A stretch of 64,000 bases of DNA from Pelagibacteraceae bacterium AG-410-N23 (lineage in GTDB: Bacteria; Pseudomonadota; Alphaproteobacteria; Pelagibacterales; Pelagibacteraceae). Location: the NCBI GenBank assembly GCA_003215055.1, contig QCKW01000002.1:37501-101500 (forward strand), written 5' to 3'. The notes beneath the pieces were generated by a model, which had not been told where the DNA came from, made no database searches, and saw nothing but the letters and a program-made list of their open reading frames with translations. Position 1 is the stretch's first letter; the number at the start of each line of letters is the position of its first letter. Of the stretch, positions 27,564 through 36,675 are shown in pieces. The translations under genes were made by a program, and so were the position numbers.

Positions 27564-28391
27564 ATGGAATTCTTAAAAAAATATTTATTAAAAATTTTAA
27601 ATAAAAGATCGATTGATCAGATAAATAAGAATATTTCAATACTTACAATCAAAAAAATTTTAAGTGAGTATAGATTTCAAAATAAAAAAAATCTTTTAAA
27701 ATATGGTTATAAAGTATTTTCTCAACAAGATGAAGATGGAATAATTGATGAAATTTTTAACAGAATTGGATTTGGATCAAAAAAATTTATTGAGATGGGT
27801 CTTGAAACAGGAATAGAATGTAATACCACAAATCTTTTACTGCAAGATTGGACTGGATTATGGATTGAATCAAATCAAAAAAATGTTGAAATTATAAAAA
27901 AAAATTTTTCTAGATATCTTGAAAATTCATTACAGATTCATTCTGAAAAGATATCAATATCTAATGTAAATCAAATATTAACAAAATACTTTAAGCCTGG
28001 ATCTGAAATAGATTTACTATCTATTGATATTGGAGTGCATACATTTCATGTATTAGAAAAAATTGAAACAATAAATCCAAGAGTAATCGTAACAGAATAT
28101 AATGCAAAATATGGACCGTTAATAGATTGGACTGTTGAATATAATGAAAATGCAGAATGGGATAATTCTGATTATTTTGGTGCTTCATTACATTCATTTG
28201 AAAAAATGTTAAAAAAGAGGGATTATTTTTTAGTTGGTTGCAATGTCACTGGAGTAAATGCATTTTTTGTGAGAAAGGATTTATTAAATGAAAAATTTGA
28301 GGAGGACACCACAAGCAAACATCACTTCATTGAAGGAAGGTATTGGTTAAAAAATGCATTTGATAAAAATTATAAGATAAAAATTAAATAA
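27564..28391 (+). CDS. FkbM-like methyltransferase-fold protein
   Basis: 275 residues. The FSQQDEDGIIDEIF lead and KKFIEMGLETGIECNTTNLLL near residue 73 correspond to the SAM-binding strand of FkbM-like methyltransferases, and IDLLSIDIGVHTFHVLEKI near residue 149 corresponds to the FkbM signature (normally D-x-EG-x-E). Here the EG is replaced by GV, so catalysis or SAM binding may be altered. It is part of the plus-strand run after the flippase. A sugar O-methyltransferase is possible, but a non-catalytic relative cannot be excluded. Confidence 0.62.
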   Translation: MEFLKKYLLKILNKRSIDQINKNISILTIKKILSEYRFQNKKNLLKYGYKVFSQQDEDGIIDEIFNRIGFGSKKFIEMGLETGIECNTTNLLLQDWTGLWIESNQKNVEIIKKNFSRYLENSLQIHSEKISISNVNQILTKYFKPGSEIDLLSIDIGVHTFHVLEKIETINPRVIVTEYNAKYGPLIDWTVEYNENAEWDNSDYFGASLHSFEKMLKKRDYFLVGCNVTGVNAFFVRKDLLNEKFEEDTTSKHHFIEGRYWLKNAFDKNYKIKIK

Positions 28392-28405
28392 ATATCAAAT
28401 TATCA

Positions 28406-29455
28406 ATGATTTTAGATAATAGTTCAAAAAACAAATTACTTAACTTTTTAATCAAAAAAGAGATAAAATTTGAAAAAAATTTTGATTTAAAAAAAAAATC
28501 TTGGTTAAAAGCTGGTGGTATATTTGAGTATTTTATTGAACCCTCAACATATGAGCAAATAATTGATTTGGTGACGTTTTTTAGAGAAAATAATTTAGAT
28601 TATTATGTTGTTGGAAATTTATCTAATATCATTTTTAGAGATGGGAATATAGAGACACCAATTATAAATATAAAAAATTACAATGAAATAATCGTAGAAG
28701 ATGAGCCCAATAAATTTAAGGTCAACGCGTGCTGTGGAATTTCCATTTTTAAATTTGTAAGTTTTATTTCTCAAAAACTCAAAATCTCCGGTTTAGAAGG
28801 GTTAGTTGGTATACCTGGATCTTTAGGAGGTGGAATATATATGAATGCTTCATCGTACGATTCCTATATTTCAGAATATTTAAAAGAAATTAAGTATGTA
28901 AATTTTGATAGTGAAGAGATAATTATAAAAAAAGAAGATGCTAAACTGGAATGGAGATCCTCGATTTTTCATAATAAGAAAAACATAATAATATTAAATG
29001 CTGTATTTGAATTTCCAAAGAATAATTTAGCTGATACTGAAATAATCAATAGAAAAATTGAAAAAGTAAAAAAACATAGAATTACATTTCAAGAAAAAAA
29101 ATTTCCCAACTTAGGAAGTCTATTCGCAACAAAAGATTTATATAAAGATATATCATCTTCGAGCATTTTATTTAAGATATTATATTTTTTTAACATCATA
29201 ATTACAAAATTAATTAGAAAGTTTTTTAGTGAACATCACTTAATTAAATTTAGAAAATTTTTAGTAAGTATTTATTCTTATTTAATTGGAATAAATAAAA
29301 AAAGTTCATTTAGATTATCTGATAGAACTATAAATTGTATAATAAATAATAATTCAAAGAATGCAGATGAGGCAATTAAGATAATAAGAAATTATCAAAA
29401 AAAAATAAAATATTCACAAAGGTTAGAAAATATAATTTTAGAAGATATCTTATAA
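28406..29455 (+). CDS. MurB paralogue (UDP-N-acetylenolpyruvoylglucosamine reductase-like flavoprotein)
   Basis: 349 residues. MurB motifs are seen in order: SWLKAGGIFEYF (residues 32-43), VVGNLSNIIFRDG for FAD pyrophosphate, and GLVGIPGSLGGGIYMNAS near residue 132. The active-site serine region PNLGSLFATK is kept but lacks the FKNP of true MurB, and a lysine/aromatic-rich insertion of about 60 residues follows. It overlaps the pyruvyltransferase gene by 1 base (TAATG). Presence in the variable island rather than the cell-wall cluster suggests an oxidoreductase for an enolpyruvyl or keto sugar of the surface glycan. Whether a housekeeping murB exists elsewhere is not visible. Confidence 0.75.
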   Translation: MILDNSSKNKLLNFLIKKEIKFEKNFDLKKKSWLKAGGIFEYFIEPSTYEQIIDLVTFFRENNLDYYVVGNLSNIIFRDGNIETPIINIKNYNEIIVEDEPNKFKVNACCGISIFKFVSFISQKLKISGLEGLVGIPGSLGGGIYMNASSYDSYISEYLKEIKYVNFDSEEIIIKKEDAKLEWRSSIFHNKKNIIILNAVFEFPKNNLADTEIINRKIEKVKKHRITFQEKKFPNLGSLFATKDLYKDISSSSILFKILYFFNIIITKLIRKFFSEHHLIKFRKFLVSIYSYLIGINKKSSFRLSDRTINCIINNNSKNADEAIKIIRNYQKKIKYSQRLENIILEDIL

Positions 29456-30507
29456 TGAAAATAAATATAATAACCTTTCATTGGAGTAACAATCTTGGTG
29501 CTCTTGTGCAATCATTATGTTTAAAAAAATTTTTAGAGGAAAATTTTGAAAATTCTATTGAATTTAATTACTATTTACCAGAGCGTCTAATTAAAAGAGA
29601 GAGAAATAGTCAATTAAATTTAGAAAATTCCTCTTTTTTAACTCAAGTAATTCAAAAAAAAATTAATCTTTATTTTTGGAAAAAAAAGATTGCGAGACTT
29701 GTTGTCTCTAAAAAAAAACCAGTTTCTTTTAACAAAGACATATATATTTATGGAAGCGATGAAATATGGAACTATACAAATCCTTTTTTTGGATTTGATC
29801 CATATTTTTTTGGCGAATTAAATAATCAAAAAAAAATAGCATATGGATGTAGTATTGGAAATGCAGAGAATAAAATAGAATCAAATATGATATTAGAAAA
29901 AATTAAAAAAAATCTAGATACTTTTAAAGCTATTTCTGTAAGAGATCAAAATTCATTTAATTTTGTAGAAAATCTCTTAAGTTTGAAACCAAACATTGTT
30001 ATTGACCCATGTTTTTTATCAGACCCAGAAATATTTTTACCAGATAGATCAGTATATAAAGAGAAATTTAAAAAGAAGGATTATATACTTATTTATGGTG
30101 ATTATTTCGGCAAAAATGAAATTCAAGATATTTTGAATTTTTCCAAAAGTCAAAATCTTGAAATTATATCAGTTGGCTCCATTAATCGATGGGTAGATAA
30201 AAATATTATAAAAGTAAATCCGACAGATCTTATTTTTTTTATTCAAAACTCTAAATTTGTAATAACATCCATGTTTCATGGGATAATGTTATCATATAAA
30301 TTTAAAAAACAATTTTGGTATAGCGAAGATCCTTACAGAAAAAATAAGTTAGAATACTTTTTAGAAAAGCTCGATCTAAAAAAACAAAAAATAAACAACT
30401 TAGGTGTAAATCAGATTGAATACAAAAATAAAGAGGCTGAGTTTAATTCATGGAAAAAAAGTTCCTCTGATTTTCTGATAAATAATATAAATAAATTATC
30501 GAAATAA
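29455..30507 (+). CDS. Polysaccharide pyruvyl transferase family protein
   Basis: 350 residues. The start NIITFHWSNNLGALVQSLCL, the SDEIWNYTNPFF segment near residue 101, ISVRDQNSF near 161 and VITSMFHGIMLSYKF near 273 are typical of the PS_pyruv_trans (CsaB/WcaK-like) family. These enzymes add ketal-linked pyruvate from phosphoenolpyruvate to sugars, giving acidic polysaccharide. It is the last gene in the plus-strand run after the flippase, 1-base overlapped with the MurB paralogue, a combination that suggests enolpyruvyl chemistry. Converges with the next minus-strand gene across 19 bases. Confidence 0.82.
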   Translation: MKINIITFHWSNNLGALVQSLCLKKFLEENFENSIEFNYYLPERLIKRERNSQLNLENSSFLTQVIQKKINLYFWKKKIARLVVSKKKPVSFNKDIYIYGSDEIWNYTNPFFGFDPYFFGELNNQKKIAYGCSIGNAENKIESNMILEKIKKNLDTFKAISVRDQNSFNFVENLLSLKPNIVIDPCFLSDPEIFLPDRSVYKEKFKKKDYILIYGDYFGKNEIQDILNFSKSQNLEIISVGSINRWVDKNIIKVNPTDLIFFIQNSKFVITSMFHGIMLSYKFKKQFWYSEDPYRKNKLEYFLEKLDLKKQKINNLGVNQIEYKNKEAEFNSWKKSSSDFLINNINKLSK

Positions 30508-30526
30508 AAAATTCCTATATGAGAAT

Positions 30527-31423
30527 TTATCTAAATTTTTTTATTAATTTGTTTGTCCAAAATTTAATTGAACTTAAGACTATATTTATTTTTTTACTTA
30601 TAGAGATGTTCTTAAAAAAAATTTTTTCGATTAAGTTTGGAGTAGCAAAACCTAGATCTTTATTAAAAGCAATTGAAAAATAACAAAATTGTCTAATGTG
30701 TTCAGTTTTTTCTCTGGGTGAAACACCGTGAAGTGCATCAATTGAATTTAATGCTAATATAAATGTATTTTTTTTATATTTTAAAGTTTTTACTTCTTCA
30801 ACATGATCAAACATATTATCCCATTTTTCAGTAAAAATAATATTTTTTTTTCTGAAATTGCTATAACCACTTTTCCATTTATATAGAATAAGATCTCCAC
30901 CTTCAGATTTATCATCATCTAGTCTTAAATAATATAATCCAAAATTAATTTTATCAAAATGATCGATGTGAGGCCCTCTTACACTGCTAGAAGATTTCAC
31001 AGGTGTATTGTATGAATAAGTGGAGTTAAATTTCATACAATTTTCTTTTTTAAATTTTACACTTGTAAGACTAAAAATTTGTTTTTTTTTAATTAAGCTT
31101 CTTGTTGAATTTATCAAGTTTGGATAAGATTTATTTAACTCATCTTTAAAAATTGAAACAAATTCTTCGTAATATTTTTCAGAATTATGATAATTCAAGA
31201 AATCTAGAAATATTTTGTTTTCTGGTATATTTTCTAGTTGATCAAAATTAATATTTCCTCTTACATTATCTAACGATTTGTCAGGAATTAAATTACTTGG
31301 TGCCGCATCTTTCAATTTTTCATAAGTATCTTGAGGTAATGCATTGTGAATTATAACATGTGGATATGGATCAATGTAAAAATCCGATTTTTTAAAATTT
31401 TGTAAAAGAGATAAATTATCCAT
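30527..31423 (-). CDS. 2-oxoglutarate/Fe(II)-dependent oxygenase-like protein
   Basis: 298 residues. Like the gene at 26.7 kb it has an early DPYPHVIIHNALP segment and an iron triad: His152 and Asp154 in GPHIDHFDK, His232 in DALHGVSPRE, with a nearby arginine as cosubstrate anchor. EGGDLILYKW is the family EGG-D strand. The two proteins are probably distant paralogues. It lies downstream of the PhyH-like gene on the same strand with a 51-base gap. A hydroxylating or oxidising role on a surface sugar or its donor is inferred; the substrate is unknown. Confidence 0.78.
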   Translation of the reverse strand: MDNLSLLQNFKKSDFYIDPYPHVIIHNALPQDTYEKLKDAAPSNLIPDKSLDNVRGNINFDQLENIPENKIFLDFLNYHNSEKYYEEFVSIFKDELNKSYPNLINSTRSLIKKKQIFSLTSVKFKKENCMKFNSTYSYNTPVKSSSSVRGPHIDHFDKINFGLYYLRLDDDKSEGGDLILYKWKSGYSNFRKKNIIFTEKWDNMFDHVEEVKTLKYKKNTFILALNSIDALHGVSPREKTEHIRQFCYFSIAFNKDLGFATPNLIEKIFFKNISISKKINIVLSSIKFWTNKLIKKFR

Positions 31424-31474
31424 AAAAATTAAATATCACTAATCATTAAAAATTAAAAGAAAAAGTGAAAAAAA

Positions 31475-32515
31475 CTAAATTTTATATCTATGCTCAACAA
31501 GATAATAGAATTTAATAAGTTGCTTTTTTAGAAATTTTAAAAATATAGGTGGCTTTTTAAAAAATAAATATTTTTTAAAAATATCTCTGGTATTATTTTT
31601 AGTAGTTGAAAAATCAAACGAAAAATAATCTTGATTAGAATCTAATTCATCACATATAGCGTCGTGAGTTTGATAACAAAATCTTAACATAATCCTCTCT
31701 TTTTCTTTACAAAAACCTCCTCTGTGAAAAGTAGAAAAACTATCAAGAAAAATTGCTTTACCACTTTTTCCTTTGAATTCTAAAATTTCATTGGCTTTGA
31801 ATTTTTTTTCAAAATTTTCAAGATTTACTTTATTTCTTTCTCCTGTTTTTTTAAAAAAATAATCGAATGATTTAAAAATACCTGCGTTTATTTTTTTTTC
31901 TAAACAATAAAATGGACCATTATTTTCATCAACATCTGTAACACACATAAAAAAATCTAGATTCTTAAATCCAAAACCATCTTTATGCCAAAACATTGCA
32001 CCTCTTAAAGGAGCTTCTTTTCTTGGGATATTGTAATATACTTGTACTCTAGTCAAAATTGGAAAAACTTTCATATACTCAGAAGCTGTGGTAACTAATT
32101 TTTCTGAACTAGCAAATTGTACTATTTCTTTCTTAAGATTATCACTCAATTTTTCATAAATACTTATTCTATAGGGTTTTTCTCCATCAGCTAAACTAGT
32201 TTTAGACATTTTTTCAGAATACTCTTTGCTTAATATTTCTTTTTTTGAATTTTCAATAAATAATTTTGTCTCTTCTAAAATTTTACTTGAAATTTTTTTG
32301 GACTCATCAGATGGATCAACAATTAATTTATCATTATTATTAAGGGAAAAAAATTCTTTATTTTTTAATGACCATAAAAAATATAAAAGTTTACCATTAA
32401 AATTAATAATATATGACCAGATAAAATGATAAATTGGATAAATTAGATAATCGATAACTATTAACCAGAATTTTGTTCTTTTGATGTGTTTAAGAATATT
32501 AATCACTACTTTCAC
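31475..32515 (-). CDS. Phytanoyl-CoA dioxygenase (PhyH)-like oxygenase
   Basis: 346 residues. The jelly-roll core has FWHKDGFG with His177 and Asp179, ENNGPFYCLE, and FLDSFSTFHRGGF holding the distal histidine, then RIMLRFCYQTHD. This is the PhyH layout (HxD...H). The N-terminal 60 residues are basic and aromatic with hydrophobic stretches, possibly membrane-associated. Third Fe/2-oxoglutarate-type oxygenase within 6 kb. It is divergent from the TonB-dependent receptor across about 100 bases. The substrate cannot be told; halogenation is unlikely since the iron-ligand aspartate is present. Confidence 0.75.
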   Translation of the reverse strand: MKVVINILKHIKRTKFWLIVIDYLIYPIYHFIWSYIINFNGKLLYFLWSLKNKEFFSLNNNDKLIVDPSDESKKISSKILEETKLFIENSKKEILSKEYSEKMSKTSLADGEKPYRISIYEKLSDNLKKEIVQFASSEKLVTTASEYMKVFPILTRVQVYYNIPRKEAPLRGAMFWHKDGFGFKNLDFFMCVTDVDENNGPFYCLEKKINAGIFKSFDYFFKKTGERNKVNLENFEKKFKANEILEFKGKSGKAIFLDSFSTFHRGGFCKEKERIMLRFCYQTHDAICDELDSNQDYFSFDFSTTKNNTRDIFKKYLFFKKPPIFLKFLKKQLIKFYYLVEHRYKI

Positions 32516-32615
32516 CTTATATCAAAATATTACAGATTTTAATATACTTCTGAGGCATGCGATCTACAATTTTTTTATGTAAATTATAATTATTTTGATT
32601 ATAAGAATATACCAA

Positions 32616-34466
32616 ATGATCAAAATCAAGATAATCGTAATATTAATAATTTTATTTAATACATTAAATGTTAATGCATTAGAAAATTGTAAGTGGGATA
32701 ACAGAAATGGCATACCATGCATTACAATCACTAAAACCCCAAACACCTCCTCTATAAATGATCAGTCAGTCAGTAAAAAAATTTTCACAAAACAAAATAT
32801 TTTAGACTCTGGGGCAAAGTCTACTATAGATTTGATAAAATATGTATCTGGTATTGATTATTATAGAAATGGACCAAGTGGACAAACAGGAGCAGTTTTT
32901 ATTAGAGGTGCAGAATCTAATCATACTTTAGTTTTGCTAAATGGGATTCCAATTAATGATCAATCAGCAACTAATGGCATGCATGATTTTGGTCAAGATT
33001 TTGTTCAAACTATTCAGCAAGTTGAAGTTTTCAAGGGGTCTAATGGCGTGCATTTCGGACCTGATGCGATAGGCGGAGCTATTAATTTAATAACAGATGT
33101 TGATTATCAAAACAGTTATAATATTGATGGATTTAATCTCAAAAATAATTCGTTCGATGGAAATTTAACTAAAATTTTTGAAAATGGCTGGCATGTAAAC
33201 ATAAAAGGTGCAGCAAATCAAAGTTTAACAAATAGCGCTATAGCAAAAGGTGGTGAGTCAGATGGTAGCAAAAATTATCAACTAAATTTAAATGCAAATA
33301 AATGGCTTAATGAAAAATTAAAATTAAAATCTGTTTTATATGTGCGAGATACTAAGTCTGATTATGATAAATCTGCTACTCAAGAGGAAAGTGTAACTTC
33401 AGATAATAAAATGCACGCAATTCAAACAAGCATAGAAAATAAAAATGAATTTTCATTCCATACATTAAACTTTCACTATCATAATTATGATCGGGTTTAT
33501 AAAGAGATAGGAAAATTGGACACTTATCAAAGTGAATCTATTGTTGCTAAATTTGAAAGTGATAGAAATATTTCAGATAAATTTTCATTAGGATTTGGAA
33601 CTGAATATAAATATGATTGGGGAGATTTTTCGACTACAACTTTTACTTCTCAAACTAAAGGTCATGTAAAAAATTTGGGTATATACGGAAATTTAGGTTA
33701 TGGACTTAATGAAAACCAATTACTCTCAATACATGCTAGAAATGATGATCATAAACAAACTGGTGGTAATAAGACTTACAAATATAGTTTTATTCAAAAA
33801 TTTAGTGATGCAAAATTTAGACTAACACACTCAACTGGCCTAAAAAATCCAAGCCTTTATGAGTTATATGGATCTTCTAGTTTTGGTCATACTGGTAATA
33901 CTGGAATAAATCCTGAGAAGAGTGAGACAAATGAGCTTTTTGGAGAATATCAATTTTCAGAAAACTTAATTTTTAATTCGACAGCATATAGAACTAGGAT
34001 GAAAGATAGAATTAAAGTAAATTCAAGTTTTACAGCATATGAAAACAAGATACCAGACACAACCCAAGAAGGTTTAGAAAGCGAGCTGATATATAAATTT
34101 TCTAATCAAAAAATTTCTTTTTTAACAGACTTTTCTAAAAGTAGAACAGACAGTAATGGGCCAAATTCAAGACGACCAGATTTATCATATGGCATAGATT
34201 ATAATGGAAAATTAGATACATTAAATTATGGAGTATTAAAATTAGGATTAAATTACAGGTATATAGGCGATCATATCGATTGGACTGGCTCAAAAAATGA
34301 ATTTGTTAAGAGCGTGGATTTAGTAAACGCCTTTATAAGTAAAGATTTTCTTGGGTTTAATATATCTTTAAACTTTTCAAATCTCTTAAATGAGAGATAT
34401 GAAAAGCCAGCTACATATAGTCAGGATGGTAGACGATTTCGTTTCAATTTAAGAAAGATTTATTAG
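32616..34466 (+). CDS. TonB-dependent outer-membrane receptor, BtuB-like
   Basis: 616 residues from the ATG at 32616, which places a clean signal peptide (hydrophobic IKIIVILIILFNTLNVNA, cleavage near residue 20) at the start; an upstream TTG would add seven residues. A TonB-box-like ITITKTP follows, then the plug: VFIRGAESNHTLVLLNGIPIND and VEVFKGSNGVHFGPDAIGGAINLIT. The rest alternates as a 22-strand barrel with TonB_dep_Rec region FNISLNFSNLLNERYEKP and a C-terminal RFNLRKIY ending in an aromatic. Length and motifs fit BtuB (cobalamin) more than siderophore receptors. The next gene is a DUF6580 membrane protein that I know as a companion of BtuB-type receptors. No exbB, exbD or tonB is in the window. 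Confidence 0.88.
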   Translation: MIKIKIIVILIILFNTLNVNALENCKWDNRNGIPCITITKTPNTSSINDQSVSKKIFTKQNILDSGAKSTIDLIKYVSGIDYYRNGPSGQTGAVFIRGAESNHTLVLLNGIPINDQSATNGMHDFGQDFVQTIQQVEVFKGSNGVHFGPDAIGGAINLITDVDYQNSYNIDGFNLKNNSFDGNLTKIFENGWHVNIKGAANQSLTNSAIAKGGESDGSKNYQLNLNANKWLNEKLKLKSVLYVRDTKSDYDKSATQEESVTSDNKMHAIQTSIENKNEFSFHTLNFHYHNYDRVYKEIGKLDTYQSESIVAKFESDRNISDKFSLGFGTEYKYDWGDFSTTTFTSQTKGHVKNLGIYGNLGYGLNENQLLSIHARNDDHKQTGGNKTYKYSFIQKFSDAKFRLTHSTGLKNPSLYELYGSSSFGHTGNTGINPEKSETNELFGEYQFSENLIFNSTAYRTRMKDRIKVNSSFTAYENKIPDTTQEGLESELIYKFSNQKISFLTDFSKSRTDSNGPNSRRPDLSYGIDYNGKLDTLNYGVLKLGLNYRYIGDHIDWTGSKNEFVKSVDLVNAFISKDFLGFNISLNFSNLLNERYEKPATYSQDGRRFRFNLRKIY

Positions 34467-34500
34467 TTGAGTTAACAAAGGTAATTAATATAATTATTTG

Positions 34501-34995
34501 ATGTTCTATTTAAAATTAACAATAGGTATTTTTATTGCTTTTTTAGTAACCAGGTTGGTTCCTCATCCGCCAAATTTTACAAGTGTAATTGCATTGAGTT
34601 TTTATGTACCTTTAATTTTTGGATTTATGTCTATACCAATTGTTCTATTAAGTTTTGTAATTTCAGATCTCTTTATTGGATTTCATAATGTATTATTTTT
34701 TACCTGGGGAAGTGTTATTTTAATTGGATTATTTTCAAAATTTTTTACCTCTTTAAATTTAATATTAAGAATATTTGGCGTAACATCAGGTGCTTTAATA
34801 TTTTTTATAACTTCAAACTTTGGTGTTTGGCTTTCGGGCGGGTATGGTTATACTTATTCTGGTTTAATTGAATGTTATTTTCTAGCAATACCTTTTTTCT
34901 ACAATACGTTAATATCAACTATCATTTATGCATTTTTAATCGAATTCATTATTTTTATTTACCAAAAAAAGTTCCAATCACAAATAAATTTATAA
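34501..34995 (+). CDS. DUF6580-family integral membrane protein (ECF S-component-like)
   Basis: 164 residues from the ATG at 34501. The start FLVTRLVPHPPNFTSVIAL has the HPPNFT motif I associate with DUF6580; about five hydrophobic segments follow, including FVISDLFIGFHN, and VWLSGGYGYTYSGLIECY in a loop. Size and topology recall the substrate-binding (S) component of ECF vitamin transporters. It follows the BtuB-like receptor by 34 bases on the same strand. I infer an inner-membrane partner in vitamin (cobalamin) uptake; the family assignment is from memory of the motif and the function is a guess. Confidence 0.6.
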   Translation: MFYLKLTIGIFIAFLVTRLVPHPPNFTSVIALSFYVPLIFGFMSIPIVLLSFVISDLFIGFHNVLFFTWGSVILIGLFSKFFTSLNLILRIFGVTSGALIFFITSNFGVWLSGGYGYTYSGLIECYFLAIPFFYNTLISTIIYAFLIEFIIFIYQKKFQSQINL

Positions 34996-35022
34996 AGTTA
35001 ATTAAAATTTACTTATAATTAA

Positions 35023-35796
35023 TTATTTAAATAAGTTTTTTATTATTGAGTTAAAGAAAATTAGAGATAGAAAAAATAAATTTTGACCATTATGATATCT
35101 TATTTTTATTTCTTCCTTAAGATGATTTATAAAACTTATTTTACTTGAGTAACCTCCACTTTTCATAACTCCAATCAATTCATTTTTTTTTGTAGAAATT
35201 CCCTTAATTTTATTTTTTATAATTAATTTAAAATATAAATCATAATCTGCAGAAATTTTAAAGTAAGTATTAAAATAGCCCATTCTTTTAAAAATATTTT
35301 TTTTAATAAAAAATCCTGTTGAATGACTTGTTGCAAAATCAAAGTTGTATAAAAGTCTTTTTTCATTAAAACCGTATTTATAAATTGGACCTGTAGTATA
35401 ATGCCTTTTTACAGTTCCAAATATGAAACCAATATTCATGTTTTTTATAAATTTTTTTTTGATAATTTTAAGAGCATTTTTGGTTAATATATCTCCAGAG
35501 TTCACAAAGAGAATTACCTTACCGCTAGAAATTTTTGCTCCTTTGTTCATTGCAAAATAAATTCCTTTATCTTTTTCACTAATAAGAAAATTAATTTTTT
35601 TTTTAAAAATCATTATTTTTTTCAGGGTACTGTCAGACGACTTTCCATCAATAATTATATATTCAAAATCTTTCAATGATTGAGCGACAACACTTTTAAT
35701 AGTTTTACCTACATTAATCTCATCATTTTTAACTACAGTTATAATTGAGAAGAAGGGCTTGGTTTTTTTTGGTTTAATAATCTTATAATTTTTCAC
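35023..35796 (-). CDS. Glycosyltransferase family 2
   Basis: 257 residues. FSIITVVKNDEINVGKTIKSV and IIIDGKSSDSTLKK are the GT2 entry strands; SEKDKGIYFAMNKGAK and FVNSGD(I) mark the donor-binding and acidic site; DYDLYFKLI near residue 180 is the acceptor-side base region. It has no transmembrane domain, so it would act on the cytoplasmic face on a lipid-linked glycan. Most similar in style to WcaA/WcaE-type enzymes. It converges with the DUF6580 gene across 27 bases, and is divergent from the SDR gene at 35.86 kb. Confidence 0.85.
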   Translation of the reverse strand: MKNYKIIKPKKTKPFFSIITVVKNDEINVGKTIKSVVAQSLKDFEYIIIDGKSSDSTLKKIMIFKKKINFLISEKDKGIYFAMNKGAKISSGKVILFVNSGDILTKNALKIIKKKFIKNMNIGFIFGTVKRHYTTGPIYKYGFNEKRLLYNFDFATSHSTGFFIKKNIFKRMGYFNTYFKISADYDLYFKLIIKNKIKGISTKKNELIGVMKSGGYSSKISFINHLKEEIKIRYHNGQNLFFLSLIFFNSIIKNLFK

Positions 35797-35858
35797 AATT
35801 TTTTGTTTCGTTGTTATAATTTATAAATTAAATATGGAAAACATATTTTAATTAAAAA

Positions 35859-36674
35859 ATGAAAAAAATTAATATTGGCATAACTGGTGCAACGGGTAGT
35901 TTAGGCAAAGTCATTATTAAAAATAATAAAAAAATAAGCTTCATACATTTTAAAGGTGATATCAGAAATAGAAAAGCAGTATTTGATTGGTTCAAAAAAA
36001 GCAATTTTAATATTGTTTTACACTTAGCTGCAATAGTTCCTATTAAACAGGTCAATAGGAATATTACTAAAGCTCGTGAGGTTAATTATAATGGAACAAA
36101 AAATATAGTTGATGCATGTATTAAAAAAAAAATAGAATGGTTTTTCTTTTCATCTACCTCTCATGTTTATAAATCATCCCAAAATAAAATATCTGAAAAA
36201 TTTCAAAAAAAACCCGTATCGTATTATGGTCATACAAAGTTATGGGCTGAAGATTATATTATAAAAAGATTTAAGCTAGCAAAAATAAAATATTGTATTG
36301 GTAGAATTTTTAGCACAACAAACAAAAATCAAAAAAAAAATTATTTAGTTCCAGATTTAAAATATAAGATAAGAAAAACTAAAAAAAAACTGACTCTAAA
36401 AAATTTAAATCATTATCGTGATTTTATATCTATGGAAGATATATCTAAAATTATTTTTATTTTAATGAAAAAAAAGTTTTCTGGAATTTTGAACTTAGGA
36501 TCAGGAAAAGGAATATTCTTAAAAGACATTGCAAGAATAATTGCTAAAAAATATAATAAAAAAGTTGTTTTTTTGGATAACAAAAAACCAACATATTTAG
36601 TCGCCAATATAACTAAATTGTTGAGGATTTATAAGTTTAAAAAATCAAACAAAATTGAAAAAATAATTTTTTAA
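35859..36674 (+). CDS. NAD-dependent epimerase/dehydratase (extended SDR)
   Basis: 271 residues, short for the family. Rossmann motif IGITGATGSLGKVI opens the protein; the HLAAIVPI segment, FFSSTSHVY, and YGHTKLWAE with the YxxxK catalytic pair are visible; NLGSGKGI near residue 207 is the C-terminal signature. It likely epimerises, dehydrates or reduces a nucleotide sugar. It begins a plus-strand run with two glycosyltransferases and a membrane protein. The next gene starts 1 base after its stop. Confidence 0.82.
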   Translation: MKKINIGITGATGSLGKVIIKNNKKISFIHFKGDIRNRKAVFDWFKKSNFNIVLHLAAIVPIKQVNRNITKAREVNYNGTKNIVDACIKKKIEWFFFSSTSHVYKSSQNKISEKFQKKPVSYYGHTKLWAEDYIIKRFKLAKIKYCIGRIFSTTNKNQKKNYLVPDLKYKIRKTKKKLTLKNLNHYRDFISMEDISKIIFILMKKKFSGILNLGSGKGIFLKDIARIIAKKYNKKVVFLDNKKPTYLVANITKLLRIYKFKKSNKIEKIIF

Positions 36675-36675
36675 T

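Noticed and set aside
32516-32615. Search for a cobalamin riboswitch ahead of the BtuB-like gene
   Set aside because: No GGGAA, L5-type hairpin or B12-box segment is visible in the leader on the plus strand.
32564-32746. Small minus-strand hydrophobic open frame opposite the receptor start
   Set aside because: It mirrors the signal peptide of the BtuB-like gene and has no support of its own.
35011-35041. Terminator-like ACTTAT...ATAAGT followed by T run
   Set aside because: A 6-pair all-AT stem with a 14-base loop in such AT-rich DNA is likely by chance, and it overlaps the end of a coding region.
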